Shown here: one piece after another, positions 18,552 to 26,157 of the stretch
Layout of the letters: each line of letters begins with the position of its first letter
Numbering within the stretch: position 1 is the stretch's first letter
Assembly (NCBI RefSeq): GCF_008369445.1
Contig: NZ_VTWH01000002.1
Location: 1,188,988-1,252,987 of the forward strand
DNA length: 64,000 nt
Reading direction: 5' to 3'
Source: Aureimonas fodinaquatilis
Lineage (GTDB): Bacteria > Pseudomonadota > Alphaproteobacteria > Rhizobiales > Rhizobiaceae
Position numbers and translations under genes: made by a program
Notes under the pieces: model-generated
Database searches by the model: none
The model's input: the letters and a program-made list of their open reading frames with translations, nothing else
What the model was told of the DNA's origin: nothing

Positions 18552-19373
18552 TTACCAGAAGTCCGGTATGCTTTCCGAAAGCCTCGGTCCAAGCCGAACA
18601 GGGCTGATTTTCTCAGCAAGCCCGGTGCGATCGGAAATTTCGACCGCCAGGCCGCAAAGCGTTGCCGGCCCACTTGCCGCTTCAAATCGGGCACGTGGTA
18701 TTCGGGTCAGAAAGCGGTTGAGCGGTTCTTCTTTTTCCATGCCCAGCGAGGAATCATAATCGCCGCACATCCCGGCATCGGATTGATACGCTGTGCCCAA
18801 AGGCAGAATTTGTGCGTCGGCGGTTGGCACATGTGTGTGAGTGCCAACAACAACACTGGCGCGTCCATCGAGGAAATGACCCATTGCCTGCTTTTCGCTC
18901 GTAGCTTCGGCATGGAAATCCACAATGACTGCATCCGCCTGCTCTCGCAGTGGGCTTGCCTCCATCAATTCCGCCGCGCACCGAAACGGGTCATCCAGCT
19001 CGGGGTGCATGAAAACGCGGCCCATGATATTGGCCACCAGAATGCGGGCACCATTGCGTGCGACAAACAGGCCTGTGCCTTGCCCGGGTGTCCCTTGTGG
19101 ATAGTTTGCAGGGCGCAGAAATGCATCGTAGCGCGGCGCAAATGACAAGGCTTCGCGTTGGTCCCAGACATGGTTGCCCGTGGTCATGACATCAGCGCCG
19201 GCCTCCAGTGTGGCCTCCAGAATGTCCTCTGTTACACCAAAGCCGCCTGCGGCGTTTTCGCCGTTAACAACAACAAAATCCAGCTTCCAATCTGCGATAA
19301 GCCTGGGCAATCTCTCGAACACCACAGTTCGCCCGGTGCGCCCGACCATATCTCCGAGAAACAGAAACCGCAT
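18552..19373 (-). CDS. YmdB-type metallophosphoesterase (TIGR00282 family)
   Basis: The protein has 273 residues from the ATG at 19373 (MRFLFLGDMVGRTGR). Metal ligands are visible in LGDMVG (6-11), NGENAAGG (about 38-45), TTGNHVWD (about 64-71), VDFHAEATSE and GTHTHVPTAD. Family members hydrolyse 2',3'-cyclic nucleotides or cyclic dinucleotides. The gene follows the preceding promoter region on its own and precedes yebC by 84 bases, so the two may be co-transcribed. Confidence 0.92.
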   Translation of the reverse strand: MRFLFLGDMVGRTGRTVVFERLPRLIADWKLDFVVVNGENAAGGFGVTEDILEATLEAGADVMTTGNHVWDQREALSFAPRYDAFLRPANYPQGTPGQGTGLFVARNGARILVANIMGRVFMHPELDDPFRCAAELMEASPLREQADAVIVDFHAEATSEKQAMGHFLDGRASVVVGTHTHVPTADAQILPLGTAYQSDAGMCGDYDSSLGMEKEEPLNRFLTRIPRARFEAASGPATLCGLAVEISDRTGLAEKISPVRLGPRLSESIPDFW

Positions 19374-19508
19374 TAATTGCTCCTGATTGCATATTTCACG
19401 CATTAAATCGCAAGAATGCCGGATTCTCCGGTTTCTTAGCCGATAACCGTTCAGAACGCTTCACCTGACCGCTCGATCATCTGAAACGTTCCTGTTGTTT
19501 GTTTTGTC

Positions 19509-19553
19509 GCATTGTCCTGTCTTTGAAGCGATTCCGCTTCGACGGGAAATGCT
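19509..19553. repeat. Dispersed palindromic repeat, copy 3
   Basis: GCATTGTCCTG, arms CTTTGAAGCG and CGCTTCGACG, then GGAAATGCT. This is the inverse orientation of copies 1-2. It is located between the divergent YmdB-like and CAP genes, only ~20 bases upstream of the latter. Confidence 0.7.
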
Positions 19554-19571
19554 AGCAGGGAAAAGCCAGCA

Positions 19572-20135
19572 TTGCGTAAACTTTCTCTTTCTGCCCTGCC
19601 CCGCATTTTTGCGCTGGCCGGGGTGGTCTTGCTTTCAGGGTGTGTTTCGTCCGGTCAACAATCTGCCACCGAACCCCTGCCGATCAACCGGCAGGCCGCA
19701 CTGGCCAGCGTCAACCAGTTTCGTGCGCAGAATGGCCTGCCGCCCTTGCGGATAAACAGCCAATTGATGGCCGCGGCACAGGTGCAATCGAACGCAATGG
19801 CGGCACAGGACAGGCTTGATCATAATGCCGGGGGTCGCCTGCCGGGGCGGGTTGCCGCTGCGGGTTACAACTGGAGCACAACGGCTGAGAACATCGGTCG
19901 CGGCTATGCCAATTATTCCGCGGCGATGGCTGGCTGGATTGGCTCAAGCGGCCATCGCCGCAATCTCCTGAACCCGAATGTTACCGAGATCGGCTTTGCC
20001 GGGGCGCGCAGCGTCAATGGCGGACGCAATTACTGGACGCAGGTTTTCGCCGCACCCCGTCAGGCTCCGCAACCGGGCGGAGTGGTCTTCACCGGCAGGG
20101 CGGTTACAATCGGTGGAATGTTGAGCACTCGGTAA
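19572..20135 (+). CDS. CAP-domain lipoprotein
   Basis: This 187-residue protein starts at a TTG (AGGGAAAA upstream). A lipoprotein signal peptide ends in LLSGC (Cys24) and is followed by a CAP/SCP-PR1 domain: NQFRAQNGLPPLRINSQLM, HNAGGRLPGRVAAAGY, TTAENIGRGY and SSGHRRNLLNPNVTEIGFA contain the two His and two Glu typical of the cavity. Bacterial CAP lipoproteins are of unclear biochemical function. The 3' end overlaps the convergent 5-FCL gene by 32 bases, and a repeat element occupies its upstream region. Confidence 0.9.
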   Translation: MRKLSLSALPRIFALAGVVLLSGCVSSGQQSATEPLPINRQAALASVNQFRAQNGLPPLRINSQLMAAAQVQSNAMAAQDRLDHNAGGRLPGRVAAAGYNWSTTAENIGRGYANYSAAMAGWIGSSGHRRNLLNPNVTEIGFAGARSVNGGRNYWTQVFAAPRQAPQPGGVVFTGRAVTIGGMLSTR

Positions 20136-20685
20136 CAATCATATCCAGCGGCTCATCATGATCGGACATCGGCACGGCGCCGACTTCCTGCACGCTGAAC
20201 GCCAGACCGATGGTCATCAAGGGTGCACCATCCGCGCGGAAGCGGGCAATCGCCCGGTCATAAAAGCCTTTGCCATAGCCCATGCGGCCACCCTGCCGGT
20301 CAAATGCCGCCAATGGCACCAGCATAATGTCGGGCCTCAGAACGGCAACATCCGGCCCCGGAGCAGCAGTGCCAAAGCCCTGCGGCTGCAGCAAGGCACC
20401 CGCCTCAAGCTGTCGAAACTCCAGTTCCCCCGCGACAATGGCTGGAACGCAGAGCCGATGTCCGCGATCTGCCAGTTGCTGCATCAGGTCGCGCGGGTTC
20501 ACTTCCGAGCGTATGCTCAGATATCCGGAAACAATGGCTTGAGAGATTTGCGGAAGACTTTCTGCAACGCGCTGCTCGATAGCGTCTGAAGCAGCCATTC
20601 GAAACTCGGCAGACAATGCATCGCGCGCGGCCAATACCGCTTCGCGAACCCGCTGCTTTTCCAGGTTCAATGAATGAGGCGTCAT
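20104..20685 (-). CDS. 5-formyltetrahydrofolate cyclo-ligase
   Basis: This 193-residue enzyme has the family signatures SGYLSIRSEVNPRDLM (N-terminal half), PDIMLVPLAAFDRQGGRMGYGKG (about 118-140; GRMGYGKGFYDR is the nucleotide-binding motif) and AFSVQEVGAVPMSDHDEPLD. It uses ATP to convert 5-formyl-THF to 5,10-methenyl-THF. As in E. coli (ygfA), it lies directly downstream of the 6S RNA gene, with which it may share a transcript. Confidence 0.95.
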   Translation of the reverse strand: MTPHSLNLEKQRVREAVLAARDALSAEFRMAASDAIEQRVAESLPQISQAIVSGYLSIRSEVNPRDLMQQLADRGHRLCVPAIVAGELEFRQLEAGALLQPQGFGTAAPGPDVAVLRPDIMLVPLAAFDRQGGRMGYGKGFYDRAIARFRADGAPLMTIGLAFSVQEVGAVPMSDHDEPLDMIVTECSTFHRL

Positions 20686-20721
20686 GACACCTGATTGCCG
20701 ATAGGGAAAATGTTGGAAGTG

Positions 20722-20880
20722 TAGCGAGCCACCTCAGCCGATGAGAATGTCGATCCCGGGAACCTACAGAGTAGGTGGGCACCGTGTGCCCCGGTCCACG
20801 GACCAAGGCAGGGACAGCTCCCTAGGGAATGACTAAGGCCCCGAGGAAATGTTATCCCTGTCGAACCGCGCAGCCCGCTA
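20722..20880 (-). ncRNA. ssrS: 6S RNA
   Basis: The interval between zapA and the 5-FCL gene is the conserved genomic site of 6S RNA. On the minus strand the ends pair (TAGCG at 20880-20876 with CGCTA at 20726-20722), and a long imperfect hairpin carries GGGATAACATTTCCTCGGGG near the 5' side and CTCTGTAGGTTCCCGG towards the 3' side. 6S RNA mimics an open promoter and sequesters housekeeping RNA polymerase. The size of about 159 nt is typical for the class. Confidence 0.75.
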
Positions 20881-20887
20881 CAATCTC

Positions 20888-20893
20888 TATATA
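20888..20893 (-). promoter_or_regulatory. -10 element of the 6S RNA promoter
   Basis: TATATA centred 7-12 bases upstream of the inferred 6S RNA 5' end. The -35 element is not clear. Confidence 0.45.
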
Positions 20894-20940
20894 GCGCTTC
20901 TGCCGATGGCCCGCCAGAAGGCAGCCGAAATAATAATCGC

Positions 20941-21300
20941 TCAATCGCGATCTTCCAACCGTTCCAGCTTCAATGCCACACGCTCGATCGCGTCCGAAAC
21001 GCCATTCATCGTCTGAATCAGCACATCGCGACCATTGCGCGCACTGCTGTTTTCGCTGCGCGCCTGCGCCAGTTCCGTTTCCAGTTCCTGCACCCGGTTC
21101 TGCGCTTCGGCCACTTCGTCCATCGTGGTAATCGCAGCCATGACTGTCAGCCGCTGGTCGCCAATTTCACCAAAACTTCCACGCAGTTCGCCTATGCGCG
21201 CATCAAGGCGCGCCGCAAGGCCGAGAAGATGGTCCTCCTCCCCCTCGGAACAGGCCATACGATAAGTTTTTCCGTCGATTGTGACGACGATCTGCGGCAT
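20941..21300 (-). CDS. zapA: Cell division protein ZapA
   Basis: The protein has 119 residues when started at the ATG at 21300 (MPQIVVTIDGKTYRMACSEG), the usual ZapA beginning; an in-frame upstream extension lacks similarity. The N-terminal globular part is followed by a coiled coil from about residue 65 (EVAEAQNRVQELETELAQA). ZapA tetramers cross-link FtsZ filaments at mid-cell. It lies between the DUF4164 gene and 6S RNA, a conserved order in Rhizobiales. Confidence 0.92.
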   Translation of the reverse strand: MPQIVVTIDGKTYRMACSEGEEDHLLGLAARLDARIGELRGSFGEIGDQRLTVMAAITTMDEVAEAQNRVQELETELAQARSENSSARNGRDVLIQTMNGVSDAIERVALKLERLEDRD

Positions 21301-21340
21301 CAACGAACCCCCGTTTGCACCGGCATTGTCTTTTTGGCGC

Positions 21341-21619
21341 TCAAACGCGCCGCTGTTCCATGACCTGCCGTATCGCTTCCATAGCAGCAACCAGTCGGCG
21401 GGAAACTTCTCTGTTGGCTTCTTCCAGGCGACCGGCCTTCAGCATGCAGGCGTCCAGTTCGGTTGCCAGCCTGCCTCTGTCCACGGTCATCCGCTGAATT
21501 TCTTCATCAACCGTTGCGGTTGCACTTTTATCTGCAATTCGCGCGCTGACCTGTTCCAGTCGTTCCAGTGCGCGCTGCAATCGTTCAGAGGCTCCGGAAA
21601 GCGTCGTATCGTCCTCCAT
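21341..21619 (-). CDS. DUF4164 coiled-coil protein
   Basis: This 92-residue, almost entirely helical protein has heptad-rich segments LQRALERLEQVSARIADK and LDACMLKAGRLEEANREV. Small DUF4164 proteins sit upstream of zapA throughout Rhizobiales and presumably act with ZapA in division, although I know of no experimental proof. It is 40 bases upstream of zapA and co-transcribed with it. Confidence 0.85.
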   Translation of the reverse strand: MEDDTTLSGASERLQRALERLEQVSARIADKSATATVDEEIQRMTVDRGRLATELDACMLKAGRLEEANREVSRRLVAAMEAIRQVMEQRRV

Positions 21620-22015
21620 CGCAGCTTAAATCCCCCTGGCATCCACAACCGTCAGCGGCGCAACCCGGCTTCGGCTTACAAAGCACATCCGATTGTATCT
21701 AGCCTTGTTCGCCCCGGATGAGAAGAGAAAGAGAATCACACTGGCCGGACGGTCAAAACTTTCTGAAGATTCGCTCACCCGGTAAGATTGGCAAAAGGCA
21801 GTGATAAGCAAGGCTTTTTCTTATAGCTGGCTTAATCGGTTAAAATTTCAGCACGTCGCGTTTTTTTTGTTGCATAGGCACTAAAATGGCCAGAATTGCG
21901 GTTTCCACAGCCACCGACAATGCTCTAAGAAGCATCCATCCAATGACCGGAAAAGATTAGTCTGGCTCCGGTTTGAATATTTTTTCGCCAGCGTTCGTTC
22001 CCAAGGAGGACTCTT
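21620..22015. other. 396-base divergent intergenic region before gap
   Basis: This region holds the promoters of DUF4164-zapA (minus) and gap-pgk (plus) and a good ribosome site AAGGAGG just before gap. A T-run (GCGTTTTTTTTG near 21860) is seen but no convincing hairpin. In many rhizobia a transketolase gene lies here; none is present. Confidence 0.5.
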
Positions 22016-23032
22016 ATGGCAATTCGCGTCGCCATCAACGGATTTGGCCGGATCGGCCGCAATGTGCTGAGAGCCATTATCGAATCGGGCCGCACTGACA
22101 TTGAGGTTGTCGGCATCAACGACCTTGGTCCGGTTGAAACCAACGCACATCTGATCCGGTTTGACTCTGTGCATGGGCGCTTCCCCGGCACTGTTGTTGT
22201 GGACGGCGACACGATTGATGTCGGCCGCGGCAAAATCCGTGTCACGGCAGAGCGCGACCCAAAGAACCTGCCATGGAAAGAGCTGGGCGTTGACGTTGCG
22301 CTGGAGTGCACCGGAATTTTCACCGACCCTGCTAAAGCGGCTGCTCATCTGGAAGCTGGCGCACGCAAAGTGCTGATTTCCGGCCCGCTGTCCGGCGCAG
22401 TCGGCACAGAAAAAACCATCGTTTACGGCGTCAATCACAAAACTCTGACGGCGGAAGACCGGATCATTTCCAACGCATCGTGTACCACCAACTGTCTGGC
22501 GCCTGTAGCCAAGGTGTTGAACGACGCGATTGGCATTGAAAAAGGCTTCATGACGACCATTCACTCCTACACGGGTGACCAGCCAACTCTCGACACCATG
22601 CATTCCGACCTGTACCGCGCCCGCGCCGCGGCCTTGTCAATGATCCCCACCTCCACAGGTGCGGCCAAGGCTGTCTCGCTGGTTCTGCCGGAGTTGAAGG
22701 GCAAGCTGGACGGCGTTGCAGTTCGCGTTCCAACCCCTAACGTTTCGGTTGTTGACCTGAAGTTCGTGGCCAAGCGTGCAACCACGGTTGAAGAAGTGCA
22801 GAATGCAATTCGCGCTGCCGCTGATGGCCCTTTGAAGGGCGTGCTGGGCTATACCGACTATCCGAATGTCAGCCATGACTTCAACCATGACCCGCATTCA
22901 TCGATATTCCATATGGATCAGACAAAGGTGATGGAAGGCACGCTGGTGCGCATTCTCTCCTGGTATGACAATGAGTGGGGCTTCTCCAACCGCATGTCAG
23001 ACACGGCTGTGGCGCTGGCGAACGCCTCCTGA
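22016..23032 (+). CDS. gap: Glyceraldehyde-3-phosphate dehydrogenase, type I
   Basis: This 338-residue enzyme has the NAD-binding start [20 protein letters not shown] and the catalytic motif [17 protein letters not shown] (Cys about 154, His later in FMTTIHSYT). It oxidises glyceraldehyde-3-phosphate to 1,3-bisphosphoglycerate. A strong AAGGAGG ribosome site lies 6 bases before the ATG. It is followed by pgk after 148 bases and shares its terminator. Confidence 0.97.
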   Translation: MAIRVAINGFGRIGRNVLRAIIESGRTDIEVVGINDLGPVETNAHLIRFDSVHGRFPGTVVVDGDTIDVGRGKIRVTAERDPKNLPWKELGVDVALECTGIFTDPAKAAAHLEAGARKVLISGPLSGAVGTEKTIVYGVNHKTLTAEDRIISNASCTTNCLAPVAKVLNDAIGIEKGFMTTIHSYTGDQPTLDTMHSDLYRARAAALSMIPTSTGAAKAVSLVLPELKGKLDGVAVRVPTPNVSVVDLKFVAKRATTVEEVQNAIRAAADGPLKGVLGYTDYPNVSHDFNHDPHSSIFHMDQTKVMEGTLVRILSWYDNEWGFSNRMSDTAVALANAS

Positions 23033-23180
23033 TAGCGGGCGGAAAACACCCGGAGCCGGAACGTTGTTCCGGCCCTGCTGTGAAACGATGCCATGCCGTT
23101 GAAACGGTTAGGCCCAGGCGGCAAGGCATTGCGTTCAACAAAGAATTGAAGCGGCACCACAGTCTGATCAGGAGGAGCGC

Positions 23181-24374
23181 ATGACGCCATTTAAAACGCT
23201 GGACGATGTGAACTTCTCCGGCAAGCGGGTTTTGGTTCGGGTGGATTTGAACGTCCCGATGCAAGACGGGAAAATCACCGACACCACGCGCATTGACCGT
23301 GTTTTGCCAACAATTCAAGAGATTGCAGACAAGGGCGGCAGGGTTATCCTGCTGGCCCACTTTGGCCGCCCGAAGGGCAAGGTCGACCCGTCTCAATCTC
23401 TCCAACCCGTGGCGGCTGGCCTGGCCGAAAAGCTGGGCAGGCCCGTCGGCTTTGCTGAAGACTGCGTTGGCCCGGTGGCAGAGGGCATTGTCGCCAATAT
23501 GACCAATGGCGATGTTCTTCTCCTGGAAAACACCCGTTTTCATCCGGAAGAAGAGAAAAATGACGATGCTTTTGCGAGCCGGCTGGCCGCACTTGGCGAT
23601 CTTTACGTCAATGAGGCTTTTTCAGCAGCGCACCGTGCGCATGCTTCCACCGAGGCCATAACCCGCCACCTGCCCTCCTATGCTGGCCGCACCATGCAGG
23701 CAGAGCTGCAGGCACTGGAGCAAGGCCTTGGCAACCCGGCACGCCCGCTTGTTGCCATTGTTGGCGGTGCCAAGGTTTCTTCCAAAATTGATCTGCTTTC
23801 CAACCTTGTTGGCAAGGTTGACTGTCTGGTCATTGGCGGCGGCATGGCCAACACATTTCTTGCGGCCCTGGGTAAAAATGTTGGCAAATCCCTGTGTGAG
23901 CACGACCTTGCAGATACTGCGCTTTCCATTTTGAAAAGCGCTGAAAAATCCGGCTGTGTCGTCTTACTGCCGGTGGATGCCGTGGTTGCGCGTGAATTCA
24001 AGGCCAATGCCACGAATGAAACTGTGTCGGTGGACAAGATCCCGACAGATTCAATGGTGCTGGACCTGGGACCGGCAAGCGTAGGCCAGATCAACGACTG
24101 GATTTCCAAGGCCAGAACATTGATCTGGAACGGACCGCTGGGTGCATTTGAGCTGACGCCATTTGATGCAGCCACGGTTGCAGCAGCCCGGCATGCAGCA
24201 GCACGCACACGCGGCGCGCATTTGATATCGGTGGCGGGCGGCGGAGACACAGTTTCTGCGCTGAACCATGCCGGGGTTGCAGCGGAATTCAGCTATGTGT
24301 CCACGGCAGGCGGCGCATTTCTGGAGTGGATGGAAGGCAAACCGCTTCCGGGTGTGGATGCGTTGAAGGCCTGA
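23181..24374 (+). CDS. pgk: Phosphoglycerate kinase
   Basis: This 397-residue enzyme has [19 protein letters not shown] (substrate-binding start), [10 protein letters not shown], the two-domain hinge, [15 protein letters not shown] and the C-terminal nucleotide motif [16 protein letters not shown]. It converts 1,3-bisphosphoglycerate and ADP to 3-phosphoglycerate and ATP. GGAGG lies just upstream of the ATG. Length and motifs are complete. Confidence 0.97.
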   Translation: MTPFKTLDDVNFSGKRVLVRVDLNVPMQDGKITDTTRIDRVLPTIQEIADKGGRVILLAHFGRPKGKVDPSQSLQPVAAGLAEKLGRPVGFAEDCVGPVAEGIVANMTNGDVLLLENTRFHPEEEKNDDAFASRLAALGDLYVNEAFSAAHRAHASTEAITRHLPSYAGRTMQAELQALEQGLGNPARPLVAIVGGAKVSSKIDLLSNLVGKVDCLVIGGGMANTFLAALGKNVGKSLCEHDLADTALSILKSAEKSGCVVLLPVDAVVAREFKANATNETVSVDKIPTDSMVLDLGPASVGQINDWISKARTLIWNGPLGAFELTPFDAATVAAARHAAARTRGAHLISVAGGGDTVSALNHAGVAAEFSYVSTAGGAFLEWMEGKPLPGVDALKA

Positions 24375-24518
24375 TGGCCGTTGGGGCAAGGGCATCCACG
24401 GCAATATAATGCAACAAGACAAGGGACCAGATCGGCCCGATCGTCGCAAGATCACGTGAAACGCTCTGGCGGATTACAAAAGGTTCATGGGCGATTTTTT
24501 CGCAACCGCGTTAACATA

Positions 24519-24550
24519 GCGCCGGACATGATTGTCCGGCGCTTTTGTTT
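24519..24550 (+). terminator. Rho-independent terminator of gap-pgk
   Basis: A perfect 10-bp G+C-rich stem (GCGCCGGACA, loop TGAT, TGTCCGGCGC) is followed by TTTTGTTT, about 145 bases after the pgk stop. Confidence 0.85.
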
Positions 24551-24601
24551 GCGCATTTATAGTGTATGCGCATCACACCAACCGCTCTAACAGGAACCTG
24601 A

Positions 24602-25375
24602 ATGCCACTCTTTCTGAAAGCCATGCTTAGCTGGCTGCTGTTTCCGGTCTATGTCTGGCAGGGGCTGGCTCTTCGCCGCAGCGTAGAACGCTTGCATCCG
24701 CCGCAAGGCCCGACCAGCGGCTATTTCGGCCCCACTGCTTTGGCAGCGGATCCGGAAATTCGACTTCTGGTGCTGGGGGATTCCGCAGCGGCAGGCGTGG
24801 GTGTGGAGCAGATGGAAGACAGTCTAGCTGCACGGTTGGCAGAACGGCTGCACGTGGTTTCCGGGCTTACCGTCGCGTGGCGGGCAGTCGGCTCAAACGG
24901 GGCTGTCTCTGCCGAGGTGCGAGATTACGTCGTGCCAAACATAGCGCGCGACCCCTACACCCATATTGTGCTGATGGTCGGTACAAATGATGTGAAGAAT
25001 TTTCACCGCCTCAAGCGATTCAAAACAGGCTTTGGCGGTTTGCTCTACAGTCTTAGGGCGCGTTGGCCGCAAGCACGAATTGTCTGGTCTCCGCCAGTGG
25101 ACATGAAACGTGTTCCGGCCTTGCCACGTGGTATTGCAACTGTCCTGGAAATGCGGGCCGATCTGGTGCGAAAGCTGGGGGCACGGCTTTGTCTGGAGCG
25201 CGGTGCCATTCCGTCGGTTTCGCTTCCACGCGTTGAACCCGCCGGCTTTTCACGAGATGGCTTTCATGCATCGGTGGAAGGCTCGGCTTATTACGCCGGG
25301 CATCTGGTAGACTACGTTATTGGCGATCGTCTGGCGTTGAATTTCGCCAAAGATACAAGCACCGCTAGTTCCTGA
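24602..25375 (+). CDS. SGNH/GDSL-family hydrolase with N-terminal membrane segment
   Basis: This 257-residue protein begins with a hydrophobic segment (LFLKAMLSWLLFPVYVWQGL, residues 3-22), which is a membrane anchor or uncleaved signal. The GDSL block I reads VLGDSAAAGVG (about 59-69, nucleophile Ser), block III MVGTNDV (Asn), and the Asp-His pair is DGFH near residue 221. These are esterases or acyl-hydrolases; the substrate is unknown. It stands alone between two terminators. Confidence 0.85.
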   Translation: MPLFLKAMLSWLLFPVYVWQGLALRRSVERLHPPQGPTSGYFGPTALAADPEIRLLVLGDSAAAGVGVEQMEDSLAARLAERLHVVSGLTVAWRAVGSNGAVSAEVRDYVVPNIARDPYTHIVLMVGTNDVKNFHRLKRFKTGFGGLLYSLRARWPQARIVWSPPVDMKRVPALPRGIATVLEMRADLVRKLGARLCLERGAIPSVSLPRVEPAGFSRDGFHASVEGSAYYAGHLVDYVIGDRLALNFAKDTSTASS

Positions 25376-25397
25376 GCGTTTGAAAAAACGCTATTTT
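25375..25397 (+). terminator. Stem-loop after the SGNH hydrolase gene
   Basis: AGCGTTT and AAACGCT form a 7-bp stem with a 4-nt A-rich loop, followed by ATTTT. It begins at the end of the stop codon of the preceding gene. Confidence 0.65.
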
Positions 25398-25468
25398 CAG
25401 GTTCTTGCGGCTGGCGGATAAGCACGGCATATCAATGGGATTGCAAGCCTCTCGCCAGGTCGTTTCCT

Positions 25469-26137
25469 ATGCTGGCTTTTGCCCGTAAATTCTTCCGCAG
25501 CCCATCTTCAAAGCGCCGGCGCGGTGGTTGGTGGAGCGCCACCACCACGCATCACACCCCGGTGGAAGATGCAATTGGCGTTATCGCAGGCACCGTGCTG
25601 ACAGCGCTGGGCATCACAATGCTCAGCCATCTGGGTTTCATGACCGGTGGCACGGCCGGGCTGGCATTTCTGGTTTTTTATGCCACCGGCTGGAATTACG
25701 GTCTGATCTTTTTTGTGCTGAACCTGCCATTTTACGCTCTGGCAGTCGCACGGATGGGCCGCGCATTCAGCATAAAAACCAGTTTTGGCGTTGGCCTTTT
25801 ATCGCTCATGACAGCGTTTGCGCCCCAATTTCTTCGGTTTGACTATATTGATCCACTGTTCGGGGCCATGCTGGGCGGGCTGCTGATCGGCTTTGGCCTT
25901 CTGGCATTGTTTCGCCATCGCGCCAGCGCGGGTGGCGTCGGCATTCTGGCTGTTTACCTGCAGGACAGGTTCGGCTGGCGCGCGGGCTGGACGCAAATGA
26001 TCACGGATCTGATTGTGCTGTGTGGCGCTTTCGTCGTCATCCAGCCATGGGCGATTGTCTATTCCATCATCGGCGCTGTGGTCATGAATCTGTTTCTGGG
26101 AGTTAACCACAGAACCGATCGATACCTGGCAACATAA
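25469..26137 (+). CDS. YitT family membrane protein
   Basis: This 222-residue protein has a basic N-terminus (SPSSKRRRGG) and about five membrane helices, including DAIGVIAGTVLTALGITMLS and GTAGLAFLVFYATGW. The GG-TG motif region (HLGFMTGGTAGLAFL) is typical of the YitT/DUF161 group. Its function is unknown. It is 20 bases upstream of the helicase gene and may be co-transcribed. Confidence 0.85.
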   Translation: MLAFARKFFRSPSSKRRRGGWWSATTTHHTPVEDAIGVIAGTVLTALGITMLSHLGFMTGGTAGLAFLVFYATGWNYGLIFFVLNLPFYALAVARMGRAFSIKTSFGVGLLSLMTAFAPQFLRFDYIDPLFGAMLGGLLIGFGLLALFRHRASAGGVGILAVYLQDRFGWRAGWTQMITDLIVLCGAFVVIQPWAIVYSIIGAVVMNLFLGVNHRTDRYLAT

Positions 26138-26157
26138 CTGCCTGTCTGGGCTTGGCG

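Noticed and set aside
24400-24480. GTGAAACGCTCTGGCGG and flanking bases as a further repeat copy after pgk
   Set aside because: There is no matching opposite arm and no CATTGTCCTG box, so the similarity is too weak to count.
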